From NCBI GenBank assembly GCA_903851415.1, contig CAINOE010000086.1, forward strand, positions 1 through 64,000: 64,000 nt of DNA. The letters are read 5' to 3'. Under the pieces are notes generated by a model. The model had not been told where the DNA came from. It did no database searches and was given only the letters and a program-made list of their open reading frames with translations. The stretch's first letter is position 1, and every line of letters begins with the position of its first letter. This stretch comes from an uncultured Rhodopila sp. (GTDB lineage Bacteria > Pseudomonadota > Alphaproteobacteria > Acetobacterales > Acetobacteraceae). Below are positions 37,246 to 45,182 of this stretch, in pieces. Position numbers and translations under genes: made by a program.

Positions 37246-38051
37246 TTCACTTGATCCTTCACGGCAGTCAGGGCTTCGGGTCGTTCGCGCCGCATGAAGG
37301 CCTCCACTTGCGGGTCCGGACAGGTATCGCGCAGATGCGCTGGCGAGCCATGCGCGATCGCCGTCTTGGTCTGGGCATCGAGGAAAACCCCGTCATCAGC
37401 GATAGCGAACAGACTCGGCAACTCATGGCTGACAATGACGATGGTCGCGCCCAGCCCGTCTCGCAGATTGAGGATCAGGTCGTCCAGCCGGCTCGAGGTG
37501 ATCGGGTCGAGGCCGGCCGACGGCTCGTCGAAGAACAGCACGTCCGGGTCCAGCGCCAGCGCCCGCGCCAGGCCGGCGCGCTTTTTCATGCCGCCGCTGA
37601 TGTCGGAGGGAAGCTGGTCCTCCGCGTTCTCCATCCCGACCAGCGCCAGCTTCAGCTTAACCAGGCGGGAAATCGCGGCCGTGTCCAGGCGGGTGAACAT
37701 CTGCAGCGGCAGGGCGACGTTCTCGCCGACGGTGAGCGAGCTCCAGAGCGCGCCGCTCTGGAACAGCACCCCGAAGCGGCGCCCGATTGCGGTGCGGCGC
37801 TCTTCGGTGGCGGCCCAGTAGTCCTCGGTTTCCACCAGGATGCTGCCGGCGCGCGGGCGCAGCAACCCAACCATGGATTTCAGCACGGTGCTCTTGCCGC
37901 AGCCGGAGCCGCCCATGACCGCGAAAATGCTGCCGCGCCGGACGTCGAACGACAGGTCGTGCTGGATGACCTTCGGGCCGAACGCCAGGGTGACGTCCCG
38001 CAGCGCCAGCAGCGGCTTCTCATCGTGTTTGCGGAGCCGGGGATCTGCCAT
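37242..38051 (-). CDS. Mla-type ABC transporter ATP-binding protein
   Basis: This is a 269-residue ATPase. It has Walker A GGSGCGKST (near residues 47-55), Q-loop in FGVLFQSGALWSSLTV, signature ISGGMKKR, Walker B VLFFDEPSAGLDP and the switch histidine in IVSHEL. The SGALWSSLTV stretch and the pairing with an MlaE permease identify the MlaF/Ttg2A class. It powers lipid transport with the adjacent permease and MCE protein. Its start is 4 bases after the permease stop. Confidence 0.94.
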   Translation of the reverse strand: MADPRLRKHDEKPLLALRDVTLAFGPKVIQHDLSFDVRRGSIFAVMGGSGCGKSTVLKSMVGLLRPRAGSILVETEDYWAATEERRTAIGRRFGVLFQSGALWSSLTVGENVALPLQMFTRLDTAAISRLVKLKLALVGMENAEDQLPSDISGGMKKRAGLARALALDPDVLFFDEPSAGLDPITSSRLDDLILNLRDGLGATIVIVSHELPSLFAIADDGVFLDAQTKTAIAHGSPAHLRDTCPDPQVEAFMRRERPEALTAVKDQVK

Positions 38052-38055
38052 GCAG

Positions 38056-39198
38056 TCAGAACCCCACCACGGTGGCGATTACGGCGAACAGCGAGTCCAT
38101 CGCGATGACGCCGACAATCCCGGTGACGACGGCGCGCGTCGCCGCAATGCCGACATCGGCGGCGCTGCGCCCGGCCTTGAGGCCGATGCGGCAACTCGTC
38201 ACGCCGATCATGACGGCGAAGGCGATGCTCTTGCAGAAGCCGAAGACGAACTGGTCGAACGGCACGGCACTCAGCGTCTGCTGCACATACCCCGCCGGGG
38301 TGACGTTCAGCATGGAGATGGCGACGATTCCGCCGCCCGCGATGCCGACAAGGCAGCCATAGAGATACAGCAGCGGCATGCACAGGGTCAGCGCCAGGAT
38401 CGACGGCAGCAGGATGTAGTCCTCCGTCGGGATGCCGATGACCTGGAGCGCGTCGATCTCCTCGTTGCCCAGCATGGTGGCGATGCGCGCCGCGTAGGCG
38501 CCTCCGGTGCGGCCGGCCATGATGATCGCGGTCATGACGGCCGCCATCTCCCGCACCATGGCAAGGCCGACGAGGTTCGCCACATAGATATCGGCCGCGA
38601 ACTTCTGCAACTGCACGGCGCCGACGAAGGCGAGAATGGCGCCGAGCAGAAAGTTCACCACGCTGATGATCAGCAGCGCCGAAGGGCCGGCGTCGCGGAT
38701 ATTGGCGAGCAGATCGACCGGCCGCATCCGCGCCCGCCCGATCAGCGCCTGCACCCCGCCCTTGGCGGTGTTGCCGAGCAGGGTGCTCAGGATGCCGAAT
38801 TCGGTCAGTTGGCCGAGTGCGGCCCCGCCCAGCCAGAACAGCGGGCGGAAGCCGCGGCGGCGCGGCGCAGCGGGGGCCGCAAAGCTGTCGGGCAGGAGGC
38901 CCAGCAGCTTGCGCGCCGACGGCGGCAGCGACTCGCCGTCGACGGTGGCGCCGGCGGCGATGGCGGCGCGCTTGGCGTCCCAGAGGAACTCGATCAGCCC
39001 GCTGTCCCAGCGGCCGATGCCGGAGACATCGAAGGCCACGGTTTGACCGGGAGCGACCGCGCCGAGGCCGTCTTTCGGCAGTCCCGGCAGGCGGCCCGAC
39101 TGGGCCATCCAGTCGCCTGTCAGGCACAGCACGGATTTGCCGTCCGTCCGGCGAAGCTGCCAGGCGGGCGGGGCATCGGTCCGAGCTGGTGATGTCAA
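38056..39198 (-). CDS. MlaE-family permease with N-terminal STAS-like domain
   Basis: This is a 380-residue protein. Residues about 10-110 form a STAS-like domain (VAFDVSGIGRWDSGLIEFLW). Residues about 120-380 form the MlaE permease with about five to six membrane segments and the family block IIMAGRTGGAYAARIATML, then EEIDALQVIGI. In the E. coli system STAS (MlaB) is a separate protein; fusion to the permease is common in other bacteria. The start is a TTG at 39198 with a weak ribosome site. It is the first gene of the operon. Confidence 0.92.
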   Translation of the reverse strand: MTSPARTDAPPAWQLRRTDGKSVLCLTGDWMAQSGRLPGLPKDGLGAVAPGQTVAFDVSGIGRWDSGLIEFLWDAKRAAIAAGATVDGESLPPSARKLLGLLPDSFAAPAAPRRRGFRPLFWLGGAALGQLTEFGILSTLLGNTAKGGVQALIGRARMRPVDLLANIRDAGPSALLIISVVNFLLGAILAFVGAVQLQKFAADIYVANLVGLAMVREMAAVMTAIIMAGRTGGAYAARIATMLGNEEIDALQVIGIPTEDYILLPSILALTLCMPLLYLYGCLVGIAGGGIVAISMLNVTPAGYVQQTLSAVPFDQFVFGFCKSIAFAVMIGVTSCRIGLKAGRSAADVGIAATRAVVTGIVGVIAMDSLFAVIATVVGF

Positions 39199-39338
39199 GC
39201 CGGTATCTTCAATGCCGGTTCATCCAACGCGATCTGGCGGCGGAGGCGCCAGCATCAAAGAAGGTGTTGCCTGCTGACGTCGATACAGTCAACCGCGGAC
39301 AATCATCTGTTGGGCTTGGACGGCGGGGCCGGCCATGA

Positions 39339-39580
39339 GACCGGCATATGGTTCGGCATCCGCTTTCTGAGCGCAGAGAACGCTGAGATTATAAGATCGC
39401 AGAGAAGATTTATTGCTCTTCCGTCGCATGTTGTTTGGACGATCGACTCTGATCATCGGCACCCGGCGTCTATCCCCGCACCGGGAACTTTCGCGCCAAA
39501 GGCCCGCTATCTCTATTCTGTGTTCTCCTGCTCTCAGCATTCTCTGCGCAAGGAAAGCGGATGCCAGGCCACATATGGTC
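39339..39580. repeat. Imperfect 50-bp inverted repeat enclosing about 140 bp (possible miniature mobile element)
   Basis: Arm 1 (39339-39388) and arm 2 (39532-39580) are inverted copies. Shared blocks are GGCATCCGCTTTC (13 bases), GCGCAGAGAA (10) and GCTGAGA (7), with a few mismatches and small gaps between. The 416-base gap 39199-39614 holds no gene that I can support. No clear target-site duplication was found by eye. Confidence 0.7.
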
Positions 39581-39614
39581 GGCAGAAGAACCCGTCCGTC
39601 CTGGCTACCGGCTG

Positions 39615-40421
39615 CTACCGCACCTCATCCGTCACGACGTTGAATCCCGCCAGCGTGCTCGGCCCGAAGATCGTGGACAGCGCGACATCCGTCGCGTCCC
39701 GCCCGCGCGCCATCAGGACGCGGCCGATGCGCGGCGTGTTGTGGCGGGCGTCGAACGTGTGCCAATGGCCGCCGAGGTACACCTCGAACCAGGCACTGAA
39801 ATCCATCGGCGAATCCACCGGCGGGATGCCGATATCGCCCAGGTATCCCGTGCAATACCGCGCCGGAATGTTCATGCAGCGGCAAAGCGTTATCGCCAGG
39901 TGCGCGAAATCCCGACACACGCCTCTGCCCTCGTCATGGCCCGCCATCGCGCCGCGCAGCGGATCGGCATGGTGATAACCGAACTCGATCCGGTTGTGCA
40001 CGTAATCGCAAATCGCCTGCACCCTCGGCCATCCTTCCGGGGTATTGCTGAACAGCGACCACGCCAGCGGCGTCAGCCGATCGGTTTCGCAGTACCGGCT
40101 GCCGAGCAGAAAGACCAGCACGTCGTCCGGCAGATCGGCGATCGGATGCTGCACCGCGTGCGGCACGACCGCGTCCGGCGTGCCGGGATCGCTGATCAGG
40201 AACTGAGTGGACATCCGTAGCCGCCCCGCCGGAGCGGTGATGCGATGACAGATATTGCCGAAACCGTCGCGATACTCGCTGGCGCCGATCGGCGGGTCGA
40301 AGTCTATCTGATGCGGGTTGATCACGTCGTGCATTCGGCTCGGGTGGACACTCAACACCAGCAGCATCGGCGTTGGCTGGGGGCATTCATAGACAATGTC
40401 GAATCCGGCACGAATTTGCAA
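39615..40421 (-). CDS. Transglutaminase-like cysteine protease/amidase
   Basis: This is a 268-residue protein. The TTG start is supported by AGGAG spaced 8 bases upstream. The N-terminal beta-rich region (about 1-75) is followed by the catalytic core: Cys in GRGVCRDFAHLAITLCR (near 172), His in AWFEVYLGGHWHTFDAR (near 210-220) and the Asp of that block. This is the bacterial transglutaminase-like family related to proteases. It diverges from a second member across 217 bases. It has no signal peptide, so it is likely cytoplasmic. Confidence 0.87.
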   Translation of the reverse strand: MQIRAGFDIVYECPQPTPMLLVLSVHPSRMHDVINPHQIDFDPPIGASEYRDGFGNICHRITAPAGRLRMSTQFLISDPGTPDAVVPHAVQHPIADLPDDVLVFLLGSRYCETDRLTPLAWSLFSNTPEGWPRVQAICDYVHNRIEFGYHHADPLRGAMAGHDEGRGVCRDFAHLAITLCRCMNIPARYCTGYLGDIGIPPVDSPMDFSAWFEVYLGGHWHTFDARHNTPRIGRVLMARGRDATDVALSTIFGPSTLAGFNVVTDEVR

Positions 40422-40638
40422 CGATCAAACTCCTGTAAGGTAGAGGCGGCGAAAAAACGGATAACGCTCCGGAACGGTCGCAGTTTGCATCACGACGGCG
40501 TGACAACGATGCCGTCATCGACCCTGACCGCGATGGCGACAGCCCGACACGATCGCGCGAGACGCGCCTGATTTCACAAGCCCCGGGTCGGCGAGCCGGT
40601 GGCGGCATGCCATCTCCCGGACAGTCCAGACAGGTGTC

Positions 40639-41487
40639 ATGACGATGGATTTTTCGGTCAAAGCCCTTCTCGGTTACCGGGTGAAGCAGGATACGCCGTT
40701 CGTCTTCAACGTCCAGGCCGGGAGTTTTCACGGTCAGGCCATCATTTCCGAAGACCTTCGGGTGGACCCGGCGATGCCGCTGGAACACTGGACCATGCCG
40801 GAAAGCGGCAACCGGTACGTCCGGCTGATCGCCCCGCCCGGCGGTTTCAAGGTCTCTTACGAGGCAACCGTTTGCCTGGCGCATCCCACCGAAGATCCGG
40901 CCGATGTGCGCGAAGTGACACCATCCGAGCTGCCGCTCAGTGTCCTGACGCACCTCTATCCCAGCCGCTACTGCCAGGCCGATCGGCTTGAGCGGTTCGC
41001 GCACAGGATGTTTGGCGGCCTGCCGCCGGGGCATGAAAGGGTCGCCGCGATCTGCAACTGGATCCGCGACAACGTGGACTACATCAGCGGTTCGTCGGAC
41101 GCGCTGACCTCGGCGGCCGATACGATGGTCCAGCGGGCCGGCGTATGCCGCGATTTCGCCCATCTCGGCATCGCCCTGAGCCGTGCGCTCGGAATCCCGG
41201 CGCGCTACGTCAGCGCCTACGCCTGGCGTCTGGAACCGCCGGACTTCCACGGCGTTTTCGAAGCGTTCCTGCGCGGCCCTTCGGGACTCGGGTGGTACGT
41301 CTTCGATCCAACCCGCATGGCCGCGCCGGAAGGCATCGTTCGCATCGGCGTCGGCCGGGATGCCGCCGAAGTCGCCTTCTGCACCCAGTTCGGCGAGATG
41401 GAATTCGACAAGCCGGAGGTCAGCATAACCGGCCCGGACGATGCGACGGCCTCGACCACCCGGGCGGTCCGCGTTCAGGACGCATGA
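40639..41487 (+). CDS. Transglutaminase-like cysteine protease/amidase (second copy)
   Basis: This is a 282-residue paralogue of the divergent neighbour. It shares PSRYCQADRL with it (near residue 114; the other has GSRYCETDRL). The catalytic Cys is in RAGVCRDFAHLGIALSRALG near 172, and the late HGVFEAFL and GWYVFDPTR give His and Asp. The N-terminal domain differs more than the core. A SHOCT-like gene follows 10 bases later and may be cotranscribed. The substrate is unknown. Confidence 0.87.
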   Translation: MTMDFSVKALLGYRVKQDTPFVFNVQAGSFHGQAIISEDLRVDPAMPLEHWTMPESGNRYVRLIAPPGGFKVSYEATVCLAHPTEDPADVREVTPSELPLSVLTHLYPSRYCQADRLERFAHRMFGGLPPGHERVAAICNWIRDNVDYISGSSDALTSAADTMVQRAGVCRDFAHLGIALSRALGIPARYVSAYAWRLEPPDFHGVFEAFLRGPSGLGWYVFDPTRMAAPEGIVRIGVGRDAAEVAFCTQFGEMEFDKPEVSITGPDDATASTTRAVRVQDA

Positions 41488-41497
41488 GGAGAACACC

Positions 41498-42013
41498 ATG
41501 CCAGACTCCACCGACGACATCGCCGCCCGCCACGGCTTCAGCACCGAGGCGGTCCGCGCGGTGGCCGAGGCGCTGCGGCGCGGCGGCGGCCACATGGCGC
41601 AGTTCAATCACCCCGAGCTGGGCGGCCCGGGCCAATGGTCCTCCGGCGGCATGATCATGATCGGCGAGATGGGCAACAATAGCCTCAAGGCCCGGGTGGC
41701 CGCGCTTTGCGAGGATCTCGCCGGCTCGACGGGACCGGTCCCGGCGGCGGCGGAAGAGCATCCGGGGCAGACAAGCCATTGGTGGCCGCAGAACCTGGGG
41801 ACACCCTCGTCAAGCGGGGCGCAAAACGACATGCGCTACGCCTGCTTTCCTGATCAGCGCCGGATTGCAGTCATGCGGGACGGCACTGTGCGGGTGTACG
41901 ACACCGGAGACCACCGGATCGTCGGGTTCTCTCAGCAGCAGAGCGGCAGCCAGACGTTGAGCTTCACCAGCCAGAACGGGACCGTTCGCCTGGAGGATCT
42001 GAAGGAGGTCTGA
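41498..42013 (+). CDS. SHOCT-type small protein, function unknown
   Basis: This is a 171-residue protein with a GAGGAGA ribosome site. The N-terminal third has GGGHMAQFNHPELGG, QWSSGGMIMIGEMGNNSLK and VAALCEDLA, a pattern I recall from proteins annotated as SHOCT-domain or hypothetical in proteobacteria. The C-terminal half has short beta repeats (RRIAVMRDGTVRVYDTGDHR, SFTSQNGTVRLEDL). It has no signal peptide or membrane segment. It sits closely behind the transglutaminase gene. Confidence 0.6.
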   Translation: MPDSTDDIAARHGFSTEAVRAVAEALRRGGGHMAQFNHPELGGPGQWSSGGMIMIGEMGNNSLKARVAALCEDLAGSTGPVPAAAEEHPGQTSHWWPQNLGTPSSSGAQNDMRYACFPDQRRIAVMRDGTVRVYDTGDHRIVGFSQQQSGSQTLSFTSQNGTVRLEDLKEV

Positions 42014-42194
42014 CGGGTGTGAAGCCCGCCGATCGTTGTGGTTGCCCAGCGGCGTGAGGCTACCCTGACACTTGTCCGGGCCATGACGGCCAAACGGAGA
42101 GCGTCGCCTTCAACGCCGGTTGGTATAAGTTGCCCCCGCCAGCCTCGCGTGGCACGGTCCCGCGCCAGATCGAACCCAGCGCGGACTCTCCGAC

Positions 42195-43121
42195 GTGACC
42201 CTTATCCTCGCCAGCCGCCCGAACGTCTACTCCTCCAGCCCGCTCGACCGCATCGCGGCGCGGCGGGAGGATGCGGACTGGATCGCCACCCAGCTCCACG
42301 ACCCCGAAACCCTGTTCGTGCCGGTCTGGCGCTCCCGCAACCTGGTGCGCGGCTCCGGCGAGGGAAATCCCGAAGCCGTCTACATCTCCGGCGACATGGC
42401 GTCCGTGCTGCGGATGCAGGACGGGCCCTGGGCGTTCCTCGGCATCCTCGACGACCGCGCCGTCTTCGCGATCGACATCTCGGCCACGGATGATCCGGTG
42501 CCGCTGCTGCCGGACTCGCTTGGCACGTTCGTCGATCTGCGCGCCGTCGGCTGGGGCGTGCCGCGGCCGGAGGCGTCCGTGCTGGCGCATGCCCGCGGCC
42601 TGATCCACTGGCGGCAGCGGCACAAATTCTGCGGCGTCTGCGGCAATGCGTGCGAGGTCAGAAGCGCCGGCCACGTGATGGAATGCACCGTGTGCAAGAC
42701 GCAGCATTTCCCGCGCACCGACCCGGCGGTGATCATGCTGGTGCATCGCGAGGGGCGCGCCCTGCTGGGACATTCGACGCGGTTCCCGAAAGCGACGATG
42801 TATTCCACCCTCGCCGGCTTCGTCGAACCGGGGGAAACGCTGGAGGAAGCAGTCCGGCGCGAGGTGCGGGAGGAATCCGGCATCGTCGTTGGCGATGTGC
42901 ACTACCATTCAAGCCAGCCCTGGCCGTTCCCCGGCAATATCATGCTCGGCTTCTACGCCGAGGGCCTGACCGAGGAGATCACGATCGACCCCGCCGAACT
43001 GAAGGACGCCCGCTGGTTCAGCCGGCAGGAGATCCGGAACCGGGAAAGCCTCGGCTTCGACTTGCCGCGCGTGGACAGCATCGCCCGCCGCCTGATCGAG
43101 GACTGGCTGGCCGCCGCCTGA
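42195..43121 (+). CDS. nudC: NADH pyrophosphatase (Nudix, NudC type)
   Basis: This is a 308-residue protein. It has a zinc ribbon (FCGVCGNACE, CTVCKTQHFPR; residues about 140-175) and the Nudix box GFVEPGETLEEAVRREVREE near 212-231, followed by the NudC marker SQPWPFP. NudC cleaves NAD(H) and removes NAD caps from RNA. The start is GTG. The next gene begins on its stop codon (TGATG). Confidence 0.93.
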   Translation: MTLILASRPNVYSSSPLDRIAARREDADWIATQLHDPETLFVPVWRSRNLVRGSGEGNPEAVYISGDMASVLRMQDGPWAFLGILDDRAVFAIDISATDDPVPLLPDSLGTFVDLRAVGWGVPRPEASVLAHARGLIHWRQRHKFCGVCGNACEVRSAGHVMECTVCKTQHFPRTDPAVIMLVHREGRALLGHSTRFPKATMYSTLAGFVEPGETLEEAVRREVREESGIVVGDVHYHSSQPWPFPGNIMLGFYAEGLTEEITIDPAELKDARWFSRQEIRNRESLGFDLPRVDSIARRLIEDWLAAA

Positions 43122-43573
43122 TGCCCGATCTCGCCACCATCGGCTATGAGGGCTGCACCATCGGCGCGGTGGTGGACGCGCTGCGCGAGTCTGGAACCAA
43201 GCTGCTGATCGACGTCCGCGCGGTGCCGCAGTCCCGGAAACCCGGGTTCTCCAAGCGGCAACTGGCGGCGGCGCTGGATGAGGCGGGGATCGCCTACGTG
43301 CATCTGCAAGGACTCGGCACGCCGAAGCCGGGCCGCGACGCGGTGCGCGCCGGCCATCCCGAGCGGATGGAGGCGATCTTCCGCGAGCACATGACCTCCG
43401 GCCGGGCGCAGGCGGAACTGGCGCAGGCGAAGGGGCTTGCGCGCGAACGTCCGGCTTGCCTGCTGTGCTTCGAGCGCGACCACAAAACCTGCCACCGCCG
43501 GTTGGTGGCAGAGATGATCGTCGCGGAGACGGGCCAGCCGGTGGCGAACCTGGAGGCGAAGCTGCCGGGCTGA
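43121..43573 (+). CDS. DUF488 family protein
   Basis: This is a 150-residue protein of the DUF488 family. It begins IGYEGCTIGAVVDALRESG, continues LIDVRAVPQSRKPGFSK and LQGLGTPK, and has the C-terminal motif CFERDHKTCHRRLVAE. The family is widespread, its biochemical role is uncertain, and the Cys/His block suggests a nucleic-acid or metal site. Its ATG shares a base with the NudC stop, so the two are coupled. Confidence 0.9.
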   Translation: MPDLATIGYEGCTIGAVVDALRESGTKLLIDVRAVPQSRKPGFSKRQLAAALDEAGIAYVHLQGLGTPKPGRDAVRAGHPERMEAIFREHMTSGRAQAELAQAKGLARERPACLLCFERDHKTCHRRLVAEMIVAETGQPVANLEAKLPG

Positions 43574-43660
43574 CGGCAACGGTTTATTGCCGCGCCAAGC
43601 GAACCGGCCGCGCGCCGGCTCGTTCAGGCGGACATTGCCGATGCCCGAAGGACCTGCCCC

Positions 43661-44158
43661 ATGCCCGATCACGCCCTGCCGGAGGCGCGTTTCGAAACCC
43701 TGCCGATAGAACTGACGATCAACGGGGACCGGAGACGGCTGAATGTCGCGCCATGGACGACACTGCTCGATCTGCTGCGCCTGGACCTCAATCTGACCGG
43801 CACCAAGAAGGGCTGCGACCACGGCCAGTGCGGCGCCTGCACGGTGCTGATCGACGGGGTGCGGGTGAACAGTTGCCTGGTGCTGGCGGTGATGAAGGAC
43901 GGGGCCGGCGTGACGACTGTGGAGGGGCTGGCCGAACCGGACGGCACACTGCATCCGCTGCAGGACGCATTCATAGACCACGACGCTTTCCAGTGCGGCT
44001 ATTGCACGCCCGGGCAACTCTGTTCCGCCGTCGGCCTGATGCGCGAAGGCCACGCGCATTCGATGGCGGAGATCCGCGAGCACATGAGCGGCAACATCTG
44101 CCGCTGCGGCGCCTATCCCAACATTGTCGCGGCGATCGAGCAGGTGCTCGCCCGATGA
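43661..44158 (+). CDS. paoA: Molybdenum hydroxylase iron-sulfur subunit (PaoA/YagT-like)
   Basis: This is a 165-residue subunit with two [2Fe-2S] clusters: the plant-type motif KKGCDHGQCGACTVLIDG with a later Cys (residues about 47-75), and the alpha-helical one FQCGYCTPGQLCSA plus GNICRCGAYPNI (near 108-155). It transfers electrons between the molybdenum and FAD subunits encoded next. It lacks the Tat signal often found on periplasmic PaoA. It overlaps the FAD-subunit start by 4 bases. Confidence 0.92.
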   Translation: MPDHALPEARFETLPIELTINGDRRRLNVAPWTTLLDLLRLDLNLTGTKKGCDHGQCGACTVLIDGVRVNSCLVLAVMKDGAGVTTVEGLAEPDGTLHPLQDAFIDHDAFQCGYCTPGQLCSAVGLMREGHAHSMAEIREHMSGNICRCGAYPNIVAAIEQVLAR

Positions 44159-45171
44159 ACCGCTTCTCTTACGCCCGGCCGGACACCCTTGCCGGCGCGG
44201 TGGGTCACGCTGCCGAACCGTCCTCCCGCGTCATCGCAGGGGGCACCAATCTCATCGACCTGATGAAATACAATGTCGAACGCCCGGCGCGGCTGATCGA
44301 CATCACCCGGCTGTCCGGACTGAACGCCATCGAGGCGACGGCCGATGGCGGCCTGCGCATCGGCGCGCTGGCGACCAACAGCACCGTCGCCTATGACAGC
44401 CGCGTCACGGCGCGATACCCGTTGCTGGCCAGCGCGATACTGGCCGGCGCGTCGCCGCAGTTGCGCAACGCCGCCACGACCGGCGGAAACCTGCTGCAAC
44501 GGACGCGGTGCTACTATTTTTATGATACCGGCGTATCCTGCAACAAACGGGCGCCCGGCAGCGGCTGTCCGGCCATCGGCGGGGTAAACCGCATCCACGC
44601 CATCCTCGGCACCAGCGAGCACTGCATTGCCACCCATCCGTCCGACATGTGCGTGGCGCTGGCGGCGCTCGCGGCAACCGTGCACGTCACCGGGCCGAAC
44701 GGCGACCGCGTTATCCCCTTCGCCGATTTCCATCGCCTGCCCGGCGACCATCCGGAACGCGACACGGCGCTGGAGCCTGGCGAGATCGTCACCGCGGTCG
44801 AACTGCCGCCCGAGGATTTCAGCGTGCATTTTTCATACCTGAAACTGCGCGACCGCCTGAGCTACGCCTTCGCTTTGGTGTCGGTCGCCGCGGCGCTGGA
44901 ACTGGATGGCGAAACCGTCCGCGCCGCCCGAATCGCCCTCGGCGGTGTCGCGCACAAGCCGTGGCGCGTCCCCGCGGCCGAGGACGTTTTGTCCGGCCAG
45001 CCCGCCACCGCGGAAAGTTTTGCCCGCGCCGCCGATGGGCTGTTGTCCGGCGCCAAAGGTTTCGGCCACAACGACTTCAAGATTGGCCTCGCCCGTCAGG
45101 CGATCGTTCGGGCGCTGGAGCAGGCCGCCGCCGGAACGCCGCAGTCGCAGACCGACAAGCGCATCCGATAG
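44155..45171 (+). CDS. paoB: Molybdenum hydroxylase FAD subunit (PaoB/YagS-like)
   Basis: This is a 338-residue FAD-binding subunit with VIAGGTNLIDLMKYNVERP (near residue 26-44) and TTGGNLLQRTRCYYF (near 110). The latter opens an insert with spaced cysteines (RCYYFYDTGVSCNKR, SGCPAIGG) that in PaoB/YagS holds an extra [4Fe-4S] cluster. C-terminal FAD-subunit features follow. It overlaps the iron-sulfur subunit and is 11 bases before the molybdenum subunit, giving a tight three-gene operon. Confidence 0.92.
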   Translation: MNRFSYARPDTLAGAVGHAAEPSSRVIAGGTNLIDLMKYNVERPARLIDITRLSGLNAIEATADGGLRIGALATNSTVAYDSRVTARYPLLASAILAGASPQLRNAATTGGNLLQRTRCYYFYDTGVSCNKRAPGSGCPAIGGVNRIHAILGTSEHCIATHPSDMCVALAALAATVHVTGPNGDRVIPFADFHRLPGDHPERDTALEPGEIVTAVELPPEDFSVHFSYLKLRDRLSYAFALVSVAAALELDGETVRAARIALGGVAHKPWRVPAAEDVLSGQPATAESFARAADGLLSGAKGFGHNDFKIGLARQAIVRALEQAAAGTPQSQTDKRIR

Positions 45172-45182
45172 GAGCTTCCGCC

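Noticed and set aside
39289-39975. Frames crossing the inverted repeat
   Set aside because: They run through both repeat arms and antisense to the transglutaminase gene, with no family similarity and no ribosome site.
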